Assembly (NCBI RefSeq): GCF_051014685.1
Contig: NW_027478760.1
Span: 434,001-498,000 of the forward strand
Direction of reading: 5' to 3'
Origin: Ptiloglossa arizonensis
Taxonomy: Eukaryota; Arthropoda; Insecta; Hymenoptera; Colletidae
Length of the DNA stretch: 64,000 bases
The position numbers and the translations under genes are program-made. This document shows, piece by piece, positions 1 to 11,100 of the stretch. Each line of letters starts with the position of its first letter. The stretch's first letter is position 1. The notes under the pieces were generated by a model, which worked only from the letters and a program-made list of their open reading frames with translations, was not told the origin of the DNA and did no database searches.

Positions 1-6
1 AAGCTT
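1..6. other. HindIII recognition site AAGCTT at the exact left edge
   Basis: The window opens with AAGCTTTTGGAG where other monomers read AAGCGTTTGGAG, a single G-to-T change. I found no other AAGCTT in the window. Monomers read TAGCTTC, TGGCTTC or TGCTTC at the nearest alternative place. This may mark the end of a cloned insert or may be chance. Confidence 0.6.
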
Positions 7-511
7 TTGGAGCAGCAGAATTGCGAAAAATTTGTTGTCTTCTCAACCATTTCATAGCTTCAAACTCCAATATCACGCGAACGGATTGACCTAACCCAAA
101 AATTCCTATTGCATCTGAAAGTAGAAACTCGCCCTATTACAACGGTATGTGTATTTTTTCCCTAGGCAATTCTGGTTAAGCGATTGGAGCAGCAGAAGTG
201 CGAAAAATTTGTTGTCTTGTCAACCATTTCTGCTTCAAACTCCCATATCTCGCGAACGGATTGACCTAACTGAAAAATTCCTATTGCGTCTGAAAGTAGA
301 AACTCGCCAGATTACAACGGCATGCGCATTTTTTCCCTAGGCCATTCTGGTGAAGCGTTTGGAGCAGCAGAAGTGCGAAAAATTTTGTGCCTTCTCAAAC
401 ATTTCTTGGCTTCAAACTCCCATATCTCGCGAACGGATTGACCTAACCCAAAAATTCCTATTGCATCTGAAAGTAGAAACCCGCCCGATTACAACGGTAT
501 GTGTATTTTTT

Positions 512-688
512 CCCTAGGCCATTCTGGTTAAGCGTTTGGAGCAGCAGAATTGCGAAAAATTTGTTGTCTTCTCAACCATTTCATAGCTTCAAACTCCAAT
601 ATCTCGCGAACGGATTGACAAAACCCAAAAATTCCTGCTGCGTCTGAAAGTAGAAACTCGCCCGATTACAACTGTATGCGTATTTTTT
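512..688 (+). repeat. Reference monomer (177 bp)
   Basis: This monomer serves as the coordinate frame for the others, counting from CCCTAGG as offset 1. Landmarks are GCAGCAGAAT at offset 30, TGCGAAAAATTT at 40, CTCAACCATTTC at 60, the variable CATAGCTTC segment at about 71, ATCTCGCGAACGG at 90, CCCAAAAATTCCT at 113, TGAAAGTAGAAAC at about 134, CGCCCGATTACAAC at 149 and the GTATGYGTATTTTTT link at about 163. A hand count gives 42 C and 32 G in 177 bases (about 42% GC) and 9 CpG, against about 7.6 expected. The most variable positions across the array are the GTTGTC/TTTGCC/TGTGCC segment near offset 50 and the CATAGC/CTTAGC/CTTGGC/TGC segment near offset 71. These two segments define most monomer classes. 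Confidence 0.95.
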
Positions 689-2924
689 CCCTAGGCCATT
701 CTGGTTAAGCGTTTGGAGCAGCAGAATTGCGAAAAATTTTTTGCCTTCTCAACCATTTCATGGCTTCACACTCCCATATCTCGCGAACGGATGGACCTAA
801 CCCAAAAATTCCTATTGCATCTGAAAGTAGAAACTCGCCCTATTACAACGGTATGTGTATTTTTTCCCTAGGCAATTCTGGTTAAGCGATTGGAGCAGCA
901 GAAGTGCGAAAAATTTGTTGTCTTGTCAACCATTTCTGCTTCAAACTCCCATATCTCGCGAACGGATTGACCTAACCCAAAAATTCCTATTGCATCTGAA
1001 AGTAGAAACCCGCCCGATTACAACGGTATGTGTATTTTTTCCCTAGGCCATTCTGGTTAAGCGTTTGGAGCAGCACAATTGCGAAAAATTTTTTGCCTTC
1101 TCAACCATTTCATGGCTTCACACTCCCATATCTCGCGAACGGATGGACCTAACCCAAAAATTCCTATAGCGTCTAAAAGTAGAAACTCGCCCGATTACAT
1201 CGGTATGTGTATTTTTCCCCTAGGCCATTCTGGTTAAACGATTGGAGAAGCAGAAGTGCGAAAAATTTGTTGTCTTGTCAACCATTTCTGCTTCAAACTC
1301 CCATATCTCGCGAACGGATTGACCTAACCCAAAAATTCCTGTTGCGTTTGAAAGTAGAAACTCGACCGATTACAACGGTATGTGTATTTTTCCCCTAGGC
1401 CGTACTGGTTAAGCGATTGCAGCAGCAGAATTGCGAAAAATTTGTTGTCTTGTCAACCATTTCTTAGCTTCAAAGTCCCATATCTCGCGAACGGATTGGC
1501 CAAACCCAAAAATTCCTGCTGCGTATGAAAGTAGAAACTCGCCCGATTACAAAGGTATGTGTATTTTTTCCCTAGGCCATTCTGGTTAAGCGTTTGGAGC
1601 AGCAGAAGTGCGAAAAATTTGTTGTCTTGTCAACCATTTCTGCTTCAAACTCCCATATCTCGCGAACGGATTGACCTAACTGAAAAATTCCTATTGCGTC
1701 TGAAAGTAGAAACTCGCCAGATTACAACGGCATGCGCATTTTTTCCCTAGGCCATTCTGGTGAAGCGTTTGGAGCAGCAGAAGTGCGAAATATTTTGTGC
1801 CTTCTCAAACATTTCTTGGCTTCAAACTCCCATATCTCGCGAACGGATTGACCTAACCCAAAAATTCCTATTGCATCTGAAAGTAGAAACTCGCCCGATT
1901 ACAACGGTATGTGTATTTTTTCCCTAGGCCATTCTGGTTAAGCGTTTGGAGCAGCAGAATTGCGAAAAATTTGTTGTCTTCTCAACCATTTCATAGCTTC
2001 AAACTCCAATATTACGCGAACGGATTGACCTAACCCAAAAATTCCTATTGCATCTGAAAGTAGAAACTCGCCCTATTACAACGGTATGTGTATTTTTTCC
2101 CTAGGCAATTCTGGTTAAGCGTTTGGAGCAGCAGGATTGCGAAATATGTTTTGCCTTCTCAACCATTTCTGGGCTTCAAACTCCCATATCTCGCGAACGG
2201 ATTGACCTAACCCAAAAATTCCTGTTGCGTCTGAAAGTAGAAACTCGCCCGATAACAACGGTATGTGTATTTTTCCCCTAGGCCATTCTGTTTAAGCGAT
2301 TGGAGCAGCAGAAATGCGAAAAATTTGTTGTCGTCCCAACAATTTCTTAGCTTCAAACACCCATATCTCGCGAACGGATTGACCTAACTGAAAAATTCCT
2401 ATTGCGTCTGAAAGTAGAAACTCGACCGATTACAAAGGTATGTGTATTTTTTCCCTAGGCGATTCTGGTTAAGCGTTTGGAGCAGCAGAATTGCGAAAAA
2501 TGTTGTGCCTTCTCAACTATTTCTTGTCTTCAAACTCCCATATCTCGCGAACAGATTGACCTAACCCAAAAATTCCTACTGCATCTGAAAGTAGAAACAC
2601 GCCCGATTATAACGGTATGTTTTTTTTTCCCTAGGCCATTCTGGTTAAGCGTTTGGAGCAGCAGAATTGCGAAAAATTTGTTGTCTTCTCAACCATTTCA
2701 TAGCTTCAAACTCCCATATCACGGGAACGGATTGACCTAAACCAAAAATTTCTATTGCATCTGAAAGTAGAAACTCGCCCGTTTACAACGGTATGTTCAT
2801 TTGTTCCCTAGGCCATTCTGGTTAAGCGTTTGGAGCAGCAGATGTGCGAAAAATTTTTTGCCTTCTCAACCATTTCTTGGCTTCACACTCCCATATCTCG
2901 CGAACGGATGGACCTAACCCAAAA

Positions 2925-5738
2925 ATTCCTGTTGCGTCTGAAAGTAGAAACTCGACCGATTACAACGGTATGTGTATTTTTCCCCTAGGCCGTACTGGTT
3001 AAGCGATTGCAGAAGCAGAATTGCGAAAAATTTGTTGTCTTGTCAACCATTTCTTAGCTTTAAAGTCCCGTATCTCGCGAACGGATTGGCCAAACCCAAA
3101 AATTCCTGCTGCGTATGAAAGTAGAAACTCGCCCGATTACAAAGGTATGTGTATTTTTTCCCTAGGCCATTCTGGTGAAGCGTTTGGAGCAGCAGAATTG
3201 CGAAAAATTTTTTGCCTTCTCAACCATTTCTTGGCTTCACACTCCCATATCGCGCGAACGGATTGACCTAGCCCAAAAATTCCTATTGCGTCTGAAAGTA
3301 GAAACTCGCCCGATTACATCGGTATGTGTATTTTTCCCCTATGCCATTCTGGTTAAACGATTGGAGCAGCAGAAGTGCGAAAAATTTGTTGTCTTGTCAA
3401 CCATTTCTGCTTCAAACTCCCATATCTCGCGAACGGATTGGCCTAACCCAAAAATTCCTGTTGCGTCTGAGAGTAGAAACTCGCCCGATTACAACGGTAT
3501 GTGTATCTTTCCCCTAGGCCGTACTGGTTAAGCGTTTGCAGTAGCAGAATTGCGAAAAATTTGTTGCCTTGTCAACCATTTCTTAGCTTCAAAGTCCCAT
3601 ATCTCGCGAACGGATTGGCCAAACCCAAAAATTACTGCTGCGTATGAAAGTAGAAACTCGCCCGATTACAAAGGTATGTGTGTTTTTCCCCCTTGGCCAT
3701 TCTGGTTAAGCGATTGGAGAAGCAGAAGTGCGAAAAATTAGTTGTCTTGTCAACCATTTCTGCTTCAAACTCCCATATCTCGCGAACGGATTGACCTAGC
3801 CCAAAAATTCCTATTGCGTCTGAAAGTAGAAACTCGCCCGATTACAACGGTTTGTGTATTTTTCCCCTTGGCCATTCTGGTTAAGCGATTGGAGAAGCAG
3901 AAGTGCGAAAAATTTGTTGTCTTGTCAACCATTTCTGCTTCAAACTCCCATATCTCGCGAACGGATTGGCCTAACTCAAAAATTCCTGTTGCGTCTGAAA
4001 GTAGAAACTCGACCGATTACAACGGTATGTGTATTTTTCCCCTAGGCCGTACTGGTTAAGCGATTGCAGAAGCAGAATTGCGAAAAATTTGTTGTCTTGT
4101 CAACCATTTCTTAGCTTTAAAGTCCCGTATCTCGCGAACGGATTGGCCAAACCCAAAAATTCCTGCTGCGTATGAAAGTAGAAACTCGCCCGATTACAAA
4201 GGTATGTGTATTTTTTCCCTAGGCCATTCTGGTTAAGAGTTTGGAGCAGCAGGATTGCGAAATATGTTTTGCCTTCTCAACCATATCTGGGCTTCAAACT
4301 CCCATATCTCGCGAACGGATTGACCTAACCGAAAAATTCCTGTTGCGTCTGAAAGTAGAAACTCGACCGATTACAACGGTGTGTGTATTTTTTCCCTAGG
4401 CCATTCTGGTGAAGCGTTTGGAGCAGCAGAATTGCGAAAAATTTTTTGCCTTCTCAACCATTTCTTGGCTTCACACTCCCATATCGCGCGAACGGATTGA
4501 CCTAGCCCAAAAATTCCTATTGCGTCTGAAAGTAGAAACTGGCCCGATTACATCGGTATGTGTATTTTTCCCCTATGCCATTCTGGTTAAACGATTGGAG
4601 CAGCAGAAGTGCGAAAAATTTGTTGTCTTGTCAACCATTTCTGCTTCAAACTCCCATATCTCGCGAACGGATTGGCCTAACCCAAAAATTCCTGTTGCGT
4701 CTGAAAGTAGAAACTCGCCCGATTACAACGGTATGTGTATTTTTCCCCTAGGCCGTACTGGTTAAGCGATTGCAGAAGCAGAATTGCGAAAAATTTGTTG
4801 TCTTGTCAACCATTTCTTAGCTTTAAAGTCCCGTATCTCGCGAACGGATTGGCCAAACCCAAAAATTCCTGCTGCGTATGAAAGTAGAAACTCGCCCGAT
4901 TACAAAGGTATGTGTATTTTTTCCCTAGGCCATTCTGGTTAAGAGTTTGGAGCAGCTGGATTGCGAAATATGTTTTGCCTTCTCAACCATATCTGGGCTT
5001 CAAACTCCCATATCTCGCGAACGGATTGACCTAACCGAAAAATTCCTGTTGCGTCTGAAAGTAGAAACTCGACCGATTACAACGGTGTGTGTATTTTTTC
5101 CCTAGGCCATTCTGGTGAAGCGTTTGGAGCAGCAGAATTGCGAAAAATTTTTTGCCTTCTCAACCATTTCTTGGCTTCACACTCCCATATCGCGCGAACG
5201 GATTGACCTAGCCCAAAAATTCCTATTGCATCTGAAAGTAGAAACTCGCCCGATTACATCGGTATGTGTATTTTTCCCCTATGTCATTCTGGTTAAACGA
5301 TTGGAGCAGCAGAAGTGCGAAAAATTTGTTGTCTTGTCAACCATTTCTGCTTCAAACTCCCATATCTCGCGAACGGATTGGCCTAACCCAAAAATTCCTG
5401 TTGCGTCTGAAAGTAGAAACTCGCCCGATTACAACGGTATGTGTATTTTTCCCCTAGGCCGTTCTGGTTAAGCGTTTGCAGTAGCAGAATTGCGAAAAAT
5501 TTGTTGCCTTGTCAACCATTTCTTAGCTTCAAAGTCCCATATCTCGCGAACGGATTGGCCAAACCCAAAAATTACTGCTGCGTATGAAAGTAGAAACTCG
5601 CCCGATTACAAAGGTATGTGTGTTTTTCCCCCTTGGCCATTCTGGTTAAGCGATTGGAGAAGCAGAAGTGCGAAAAATTAGTTGTCTTGTCAACCATTTC
5701 TGCTTCAAACTCCCATATCTCGCGAACGGATTGACCTA
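2925..5738 (+). repeat. Type-2 HOR, copy 1 (1940-bp 11-mer, about 1.4 units)
   Basis: An 11-mer repeats at 1940 bp, made of a 7-mer (1234 bp) and a 4-mer (706 bp). Equivalent monomers start near 3,161, 4,395 and 5,101. Diagnostic monomers carry CGCGCGAACGG with CCTAGCCC, the link CCCCTATGCC, AGCTTTAAAGTCCCG, GGTTAAGAGTTTGG with a GGATTGCGAAATATG core, and GTGTGTGTATT. From 3,175 to 5,738 the block is collinear with 32,130-34,693 at a constant offset of 28,955 bp. I noticed about a dozen substitutions and no indel. Identity ends at 5,739, where CCTAACC replaces CCTAGCC. The left edge is a chimeric monomer in which a GGATGGACC segment joins a CCTGTTGCGTCTG segment near 2,910-2,928. Confidence 0.85.
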
Positions 5739-8700
5739 ACCGAAAAATTCCTATTGCGTCTGATAGTAGAAACTCGCCCGATTACAACGGTATGTGTATT
5801 TTTCCCCTAGGCCATTCTAGTTAAACGATTGGAGCAGCAGAAGTGCGAAAAATTTGTTGTCTTGTCAACCATTTCTTAGCTTCAAAGTCGTATATCTCGC
5901 GAACGGATTGAACAAACCCAAAAATTCCGGCTGCGTCTGAAAGTAGAAACTCGCCCGATTACAAGGGTATGTGTATTTTTCCCCTAGGCCAATCTGGTTA
6001 AGCGTTTGGTGCAGCAGAAGTGCGAAAAATTTGTTGTCTTCGCAACCATTTCTTAGCTTCAAACTCCCATATCACGCGAACGGACTGACCTAAACCAAAA
6101 ATTCCTATTGCGTCTGAAAGTAGAAACTCGCCCGATTACAACGGTATGTGTATTTTCTCCCTGGGCCATTCTGGTGAAGCGTTTGGAGAAGCAGAAGTGC
6201 GAAAAATTTGTTGTCTTGTCAACCATTTCTGCTTCAAACTCCCATATCTCGCGAACGGATTGACCTAACCCAAAAATTCCTGTTGCGTTTGAAAGTAGAA
6301 ACTCGACCGATTACAACGGTATGTGTATTTTTCCCCTAGGCCGTACTGGTTAAACGATTGGAGCAGCAGAAGTGCGAAAAATTTGTTGTCTTGTCAACCA
6401 TTTCTTAGCTTCAAAGTCGTATATCTCGCGAACGGATTGAACAAACCCAAAAATTCCGGCTGCGTCTGAAAGTAGAAACTCGCCCGATTACAACGGTATG
6501 TGTATTTTTCCCCTAGGCCATTCTGGTTAAGCGTTTGGAGCAGCAGAATTGCGAAAAATTTTTTGCCTTCTCAACCATTTCTTGGCTTCACACTCCCATA
6601 TCTCGCGAACGGATGGACCTAACCCAAAAATTCCTATAGCGTCTAAAAGTAGAAACTCGCCCGATTACATCGGTATGTGTATTATTCCCCTAGGCCATTC
6701 TGGTTAAACGATTGGAGCAGCAGAAGTGCGAAAAATTTGTTGTCTTGTCAACCATTTCTTAGTTTCAAAGTCGTATATCACGCGAACGGATTGACCAAAC
6801 CCAAAAATTCCTATTGCGTCTGAAAGTAGAAACTCGCCCGATTACAACGGTATGTGTATTTTTCCCCTTGGCCATTCTGGTTAAGCGATTGGAGAAGCAG
6901 AAGTGCGAAAAATTTGTTGTCTTGTCAACCATTTCTGCTTCAAACTCCCATATCTCGCGAACGGATTGACCTAACCCAAAAATTCCTGTTGCGTTTGAAA
7001 GTAGAAACTCGACCGATTACAACGGTATGTGTATTTTTTCCCTAGGCAATTCTGGTTAAGCGTTTGGAGCAGCAGGATTGCGAAATATGTTTTGCCTTCT
7101 CAACCATTTCTGGGCTTCAAACTCCCATATCTCGCGAACGGATTGAACAAACCCAAAAATTCCTGCTGCGTCTGAAAGTAGAAACTCGCCCGATTACAAC
7201 GGTATGTGTATTTTTCCCCTAGGCCAATCTGGTTAAGCGTTTGGTGCAGCAGAAGTGCGAAAAATTTGTTGTCTTCGCAACCATTTCTTAGCTTCAAACA
7301 CCCATATCTCGCGAACGGATTGACCTAACTGAAAAATTCCTATTGCGTCTGAAAGTAGAAACTCGACCGATTACAAAGGTATGTGTATTTTTTCCCTAGG
7401 CGATTCTGGTTAAGCGTTTGGAGCAGCAGAAATGCGAAAAATGTTGTGCCTTCTCAACTATTTCTTGTCTTCAAACTCCCATATCTCGCGAACAGATTGA
7501 CCTAACCCAAAAATTCCTACTGCATCTGAAAGTAGAAACACGCCCGATTATAACGGTATGTGTATTTTTTCCCTAGGCCATTCTGGTTAAGCGTTTGGAG
7601 CAGCAGAATTGCGAAAAATTTGTTGTCTTCTAAACCATTTCATAGCTTCAAACTCCCATATCACGGGAACGGATTGACCTAAACCAAAAATTTCTATTGC
7701 ATCTGAAAGTAGAAACTCGCCAGTTTACAACGGTATGTTCATTTTCTCCCTGGGCCATTCTGGTGAAGCGTTTGGAGCAGCAGAAGTGCGAAAAATTTTG
7801 TGCCTTCTCAAACATTTCTTGGCTTCAAACTCCCATATCTCGCGAACGGTTTGACCTAACCCAAAAATTCCTATTGCATCTGAAAGTAGAAACCCGCCCG
7901 ATTACAACGGTATGTGTATTTTTTCCCTAGGCCATTCTGGTTAAGCGTTTGGAGCAGCAGAATTGCGGAAAATTTTTTGCCTTCTCAACCATTTCTTGGC
8001 TTCACACTCCCATATCTCGCGAACGGATGGACCTAACCCAAAAATTCCTATAGCGTCTAAAAGTAGAAACTCGCCCGATTACATCGGTATGTGTATTATT
8101 CCCCTAGGCCATTCTGGTTAAACGATTGGAGCAGCAGAAGTGCGAAAAATTTGTTGTCTTGTCAACCATTTCTTAGTTTCAAAGTCGTATATCACGCGAA
8201 CGGATTGACCTAACCCAAAAATTCCTATTGCGTCTGAAAGTAGAAACTCGCCCGATTACAACGGTATGTGTATTTTTCCCCTTGGCCATTCTGGTTAAGC
8301 GATTGGAGAAGCAGAAGTGCGAAAAATTTTTTGTCTTGTCAACCATTTCTACTTCAAACTCCCATATCTCGCGAACGGATTGACCTAACCCAAAAATTCC
8401 TGTTGCGTTTGAAAGTAGAAACTCGACCGATTACAACGGTCTGTGTATTTTTTCCCTAGGCAATTCTGGTTAAGCGTTTGGAGCAGCAGGATTGCGAAAT
8501 ATGTTTTGCCTTCTCAACCATTTCTGGGCTTCAAACTCCCATATCTCGCGAACGGATTGAACAAACCCAAAAATTCCTGCTGCGTCTGAAAGTAGAAACT
8601 CGCCCGATTACAACGGTATGTGTATTTTTCCCCTAGGCCAATCTGGTTAAGCGTTTGGTGCAGCAGAAGTGCGAAAAATTTGTTGTCTTCGCAACCATTT

Positions 8701-11100
8701 CTTAGCTTCAAACAACTATATCTCGCGAACGGATTGACCTAACTGAAAAATTCCTATTGCGTCTGAAAGTAGAAACTCGACCGATTACAAAGGTATGTGT
8801 ATTTTTTCCCTAGGCGATTCTGGTTAAGCGTTTGGAGCAGCAGAAGTGCGAAAAATGTTGTGCCTTCTCAACTATTTCTTGTCTTCAAACTCCCATATCT
8901 CGCGAACAGATTGACCTAACCCAAAAATTCCTACTGCATCTAAAAGTAGAAACTCGCCCGATTACATCGGTATGTGTATTTTTCCCCTAGGCCATTCTGG
9001 TTAAACGATTGGAGCAGCAGAATTGCGAAAAATTTGTTGTCTTGTCAACCATTTCTTAGCTTCAAGGTCGTATATCTCGCGAACGGATTGAACAAACCCA
9101 AAAATTCCTGCTGCGTCTGAAAGTAGAAACTCGCCCGATTACAACGGTATGTGTATTTTTCCCCTAGGCCATTCCGTTTAAGCGATTGGAGCAGCAGAAA
9201 TGCGAAAAATTTGTTGTCGTCCCAACAATTTCTTAGCTTCAAACACCCATATCTCGCGAACGGATTGAACTAACCCAAAAATTCCTCTTGCGTTTGAAAG
9301 TAGAAACTCGACCGATACCAACGGTATGTGTATTTTTCCCCTAGGCCGTACTGGTTAAGCGATTGCAGCAGCAGAATTGCGAAAAATTTGTTGTCTTGTC
9401 AACCATTTCTTAGCTTCAAAGTCCCATATCTCGCGAACGGATTGGCCAAACCCAAAAATTCCTGCTGCGTATGAAAGTAGAAACTCGCCCGATTACAAAG
9501 GTATGTGTATTTTTTCCCTAGGCCATTCTGGTTAAGCGTTTGGAGCAGCAGAATTGCGAAAAATTTGTTGTCTTCTCAACCATTTCATAGCTTCAAACTC
9601 CAATATCACGCGAACGGATTGACCTAACCCAAAAATTCCTATTGCATCTGAAAGTAGAAACTCGCCCTATTACAACGGTATGTGTATTTTTTCCCTAGGC
9701 AATTCTGGTTAAGCGTTTGGAGCAGCAGGATTGCGAAATATGTTTTGCCTTCTCAACCATTTCTGGGCTTCAAACTCCCATATCTCGCGAACGGATTGAC
9801 CTAACTGAAAAATTCCTTTTGCGTCTGGAAGTAGAAACTCGACCGATTACAATGGTATGTGTATTTTTTCCCTAGGCGATTTTGGTTAAGCGTTTGGAGC
9901 AGCAGAAGTGCGAAAAATATTTTGCCTTCTCAACTATTTCTTGTCTTCAAACTCCCATATCTCGCGAACAAATTGACCTAACCCAAAAATTCCTACTGCA
10001 TCTGAAAGTAGAAACACGCCCGATTATAACGGTATGTGTATTTTTTCCCTAGGCCATTCTGGTTAAGCGTTTGGAGCAGCAGAATTGCGAAAAATTTGTT
10101 GTCTTCTCAACCATTTCATAGCTTCAAACTCCCATATCACAGGAACGGATTGACGTAAACCAAAAATTTCTATTGCATCTGAAAGTAGAAACTCGCCCGT
10201 TTACAACGGTATGTTCATTTGTTGCCTAGGCCATTCTGGTTAAGCGTTTGGAGCAGCAGATGTGCGAAAAATTTTTTGCCTTCTCAACCATTTCTTGGCT
10301 TCACACTCCCATATCTCGCGAACGGATGGACCTAACCCAAAAATTCCTATAGCGTCTAAAAGTAGAAACTCGCCCGATTACATCGGTATGTGTATTTTTC
10401 CCCTAGGCCATTCTGGTTAAACGATTGGAGCAGCAGAAGTGCGAAAAATTTGTTGTCTTGTCAACCATTTCTTAGCTTCAAAGTCTCATATCTCGCGAAC
10501 GGATTGAACAAACCCAAAAATTCCTGCTGCGTCTGAAAGTTGAAACTCGCCCAATTACAACGGTATGTGTATTTTTCCCCTAGGCCATTCTGGTTAAGCG
10601 TTTGGAGCAGCAGAAGTGCGAAAAATTTGTTGTCTTCTCAAACATTTCTTAGCTTCAAACTCCCATATCACGCGAACGGATTGACCTAACCCAAAAATTC
10701 CTGTTGCGTCTGAAAGTAGAAACTCGCCAGATTACAACGGTATGCGCATTTTTTCCCTAGGCCATTCTGGTTAAGCGATTGGAACAGCAGAATTGCGAAA
10801 AATTTTTTGCCTTCCCAACCATTTCTTGGCTTTAAACTCCCATATCTCGCGAACGGATTGACCTAACCCAAAAATTCCTGTTTCGTCTGATAGTAGAAAC
10901 TCGCCAGATTACAACGGTATGCGCATTTTTTCCCTAGGCCATTCTGGTTAAGCCTTTGGAGCAGCAGAATTGCGAAAAATTTTTTGCCTTCTCAACCATT
11001 TCTTGGCTTCACACTCCCATATCTCACGAACGGATGGACCTAACCCAAAAATTCCTATAGCGTCTGAAAGTAGAAACTCGACCGATTACAACGGTATGTG
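5739..11100 (+). repeat. Mosaic satellite block B
   Basis: About 30 monomers with local duplications and no overall higher-order period. Several monomers carry AAAGTCGTATATC (near 5,880, 6,415, 6,770, 8,180 and 9,065), a spelling I did not find in the HOR blocks. Others carry GCAACCATTTC in place of TCAACCATTTC (near 6,040, 7,277 and 8,690). A recurring cassette near 7,390-7,740, 8,810-8,940 and 9,870-10,230 matches one in block A at about 2,450. Two monomers near 10,750-10,930 carry CGTCTGATAG and CGCCAGATTAC, features later characteristic of type 4. The block contains nothing but satellite. Confidence 0.8.
6513..8949 (+). repeat. Duplicated satellite segment, offset 1414 bp (8 monomers)
   Basis: Bases of about 6,513-7,535 match about 7,927-8,949 at an offset of 1414 bp. 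The shared private marker is GTATTATTCCCC in place of GTATTTTTCCCC, at 6,678 and 8,092. Also shared are the following AAAGTCGTATATCACG monomer and the GCAACCATTTCTTAG monomer. The second copy has its own changes, including TTGCGGAAAA near 7,964 and a TTTTTTGTC core near 8,328. The roughly 390 bp between the matched parts differ from the expected units. Confidence 0.75.

Larger units (their letters stand above)
1..2924 (+). repeat. Mosaic satellite block A
   Basis: About 16-17 monomers of mixed class without a clean higher-order period. Related 175-bp monomers recur about 706 bp apart (starting near 160 and 866). Several monomers match type-1 classes: CAATTCTGG openers, CCAATATCAC monomers and CTAACTGAAAA monomers. 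Others carry features seen again near 7.4, 8.8 and 9.9 kb: a CTTGTCTTCAAAC monomer with GAACAGATTG near 2,460-2,620, followed by a CACGGGAACG monomer ending in GTTCATTTGTTCC. One link holds a run of nine T at 2,620-2,628. The block contains nothing but satellite. Confidence 0.85.

Noticed and set aside
90..110. CATATCTCGCGAACGGATTG as a remnant of a transposable-element coding region
   Set aside because: Loosely similar strings occur in many genomes. With no recognisable protein domain in any frame and no tool to search, an origin from a mobile element cannot be supported.
149..340. A recurrent 63-codon open frame repeated dozens of times on the + strand, and longer versions of 85-125 codons
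   Set aside because: The frame is a by-product of the repeat. It stays open because 177 is divisible by three, and it shifts or stops at 175-bp monomers and at CATAG or CTTAG variants. There is no recognisable domain and no consistent ribosome-binding or Kozak context.
612..630. Telomere-like CCTAACCC in most monomers
   Set aside because: Only eight bases match the CCCTAA repeat, there is one per monomer, and it is never in tandem. It is best explained as chance.
512..688. Phased A/T tracts at about offsets 47, 119 and 174 as a bend signal
   Set aside because: Spacings of about 72, 55 and 50 bp are only loosely multiples of the helical repeat. Without a computed curvature profile the claim is not supported.
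2620..2628. Run of nine T as a possible Pol III terminator
   Set aside because: No A-box or B-box promoter is visible upstream, and the run is a single variant of the T-rich monomer link.
5865..6062. Minus-strand open frames of 61-65 codons (also near 7,100, 8,514, 9,045 and 36,278)
   Set aside because: They are reverse-strand readings of the same monomers, present only where chance variants remove stops.
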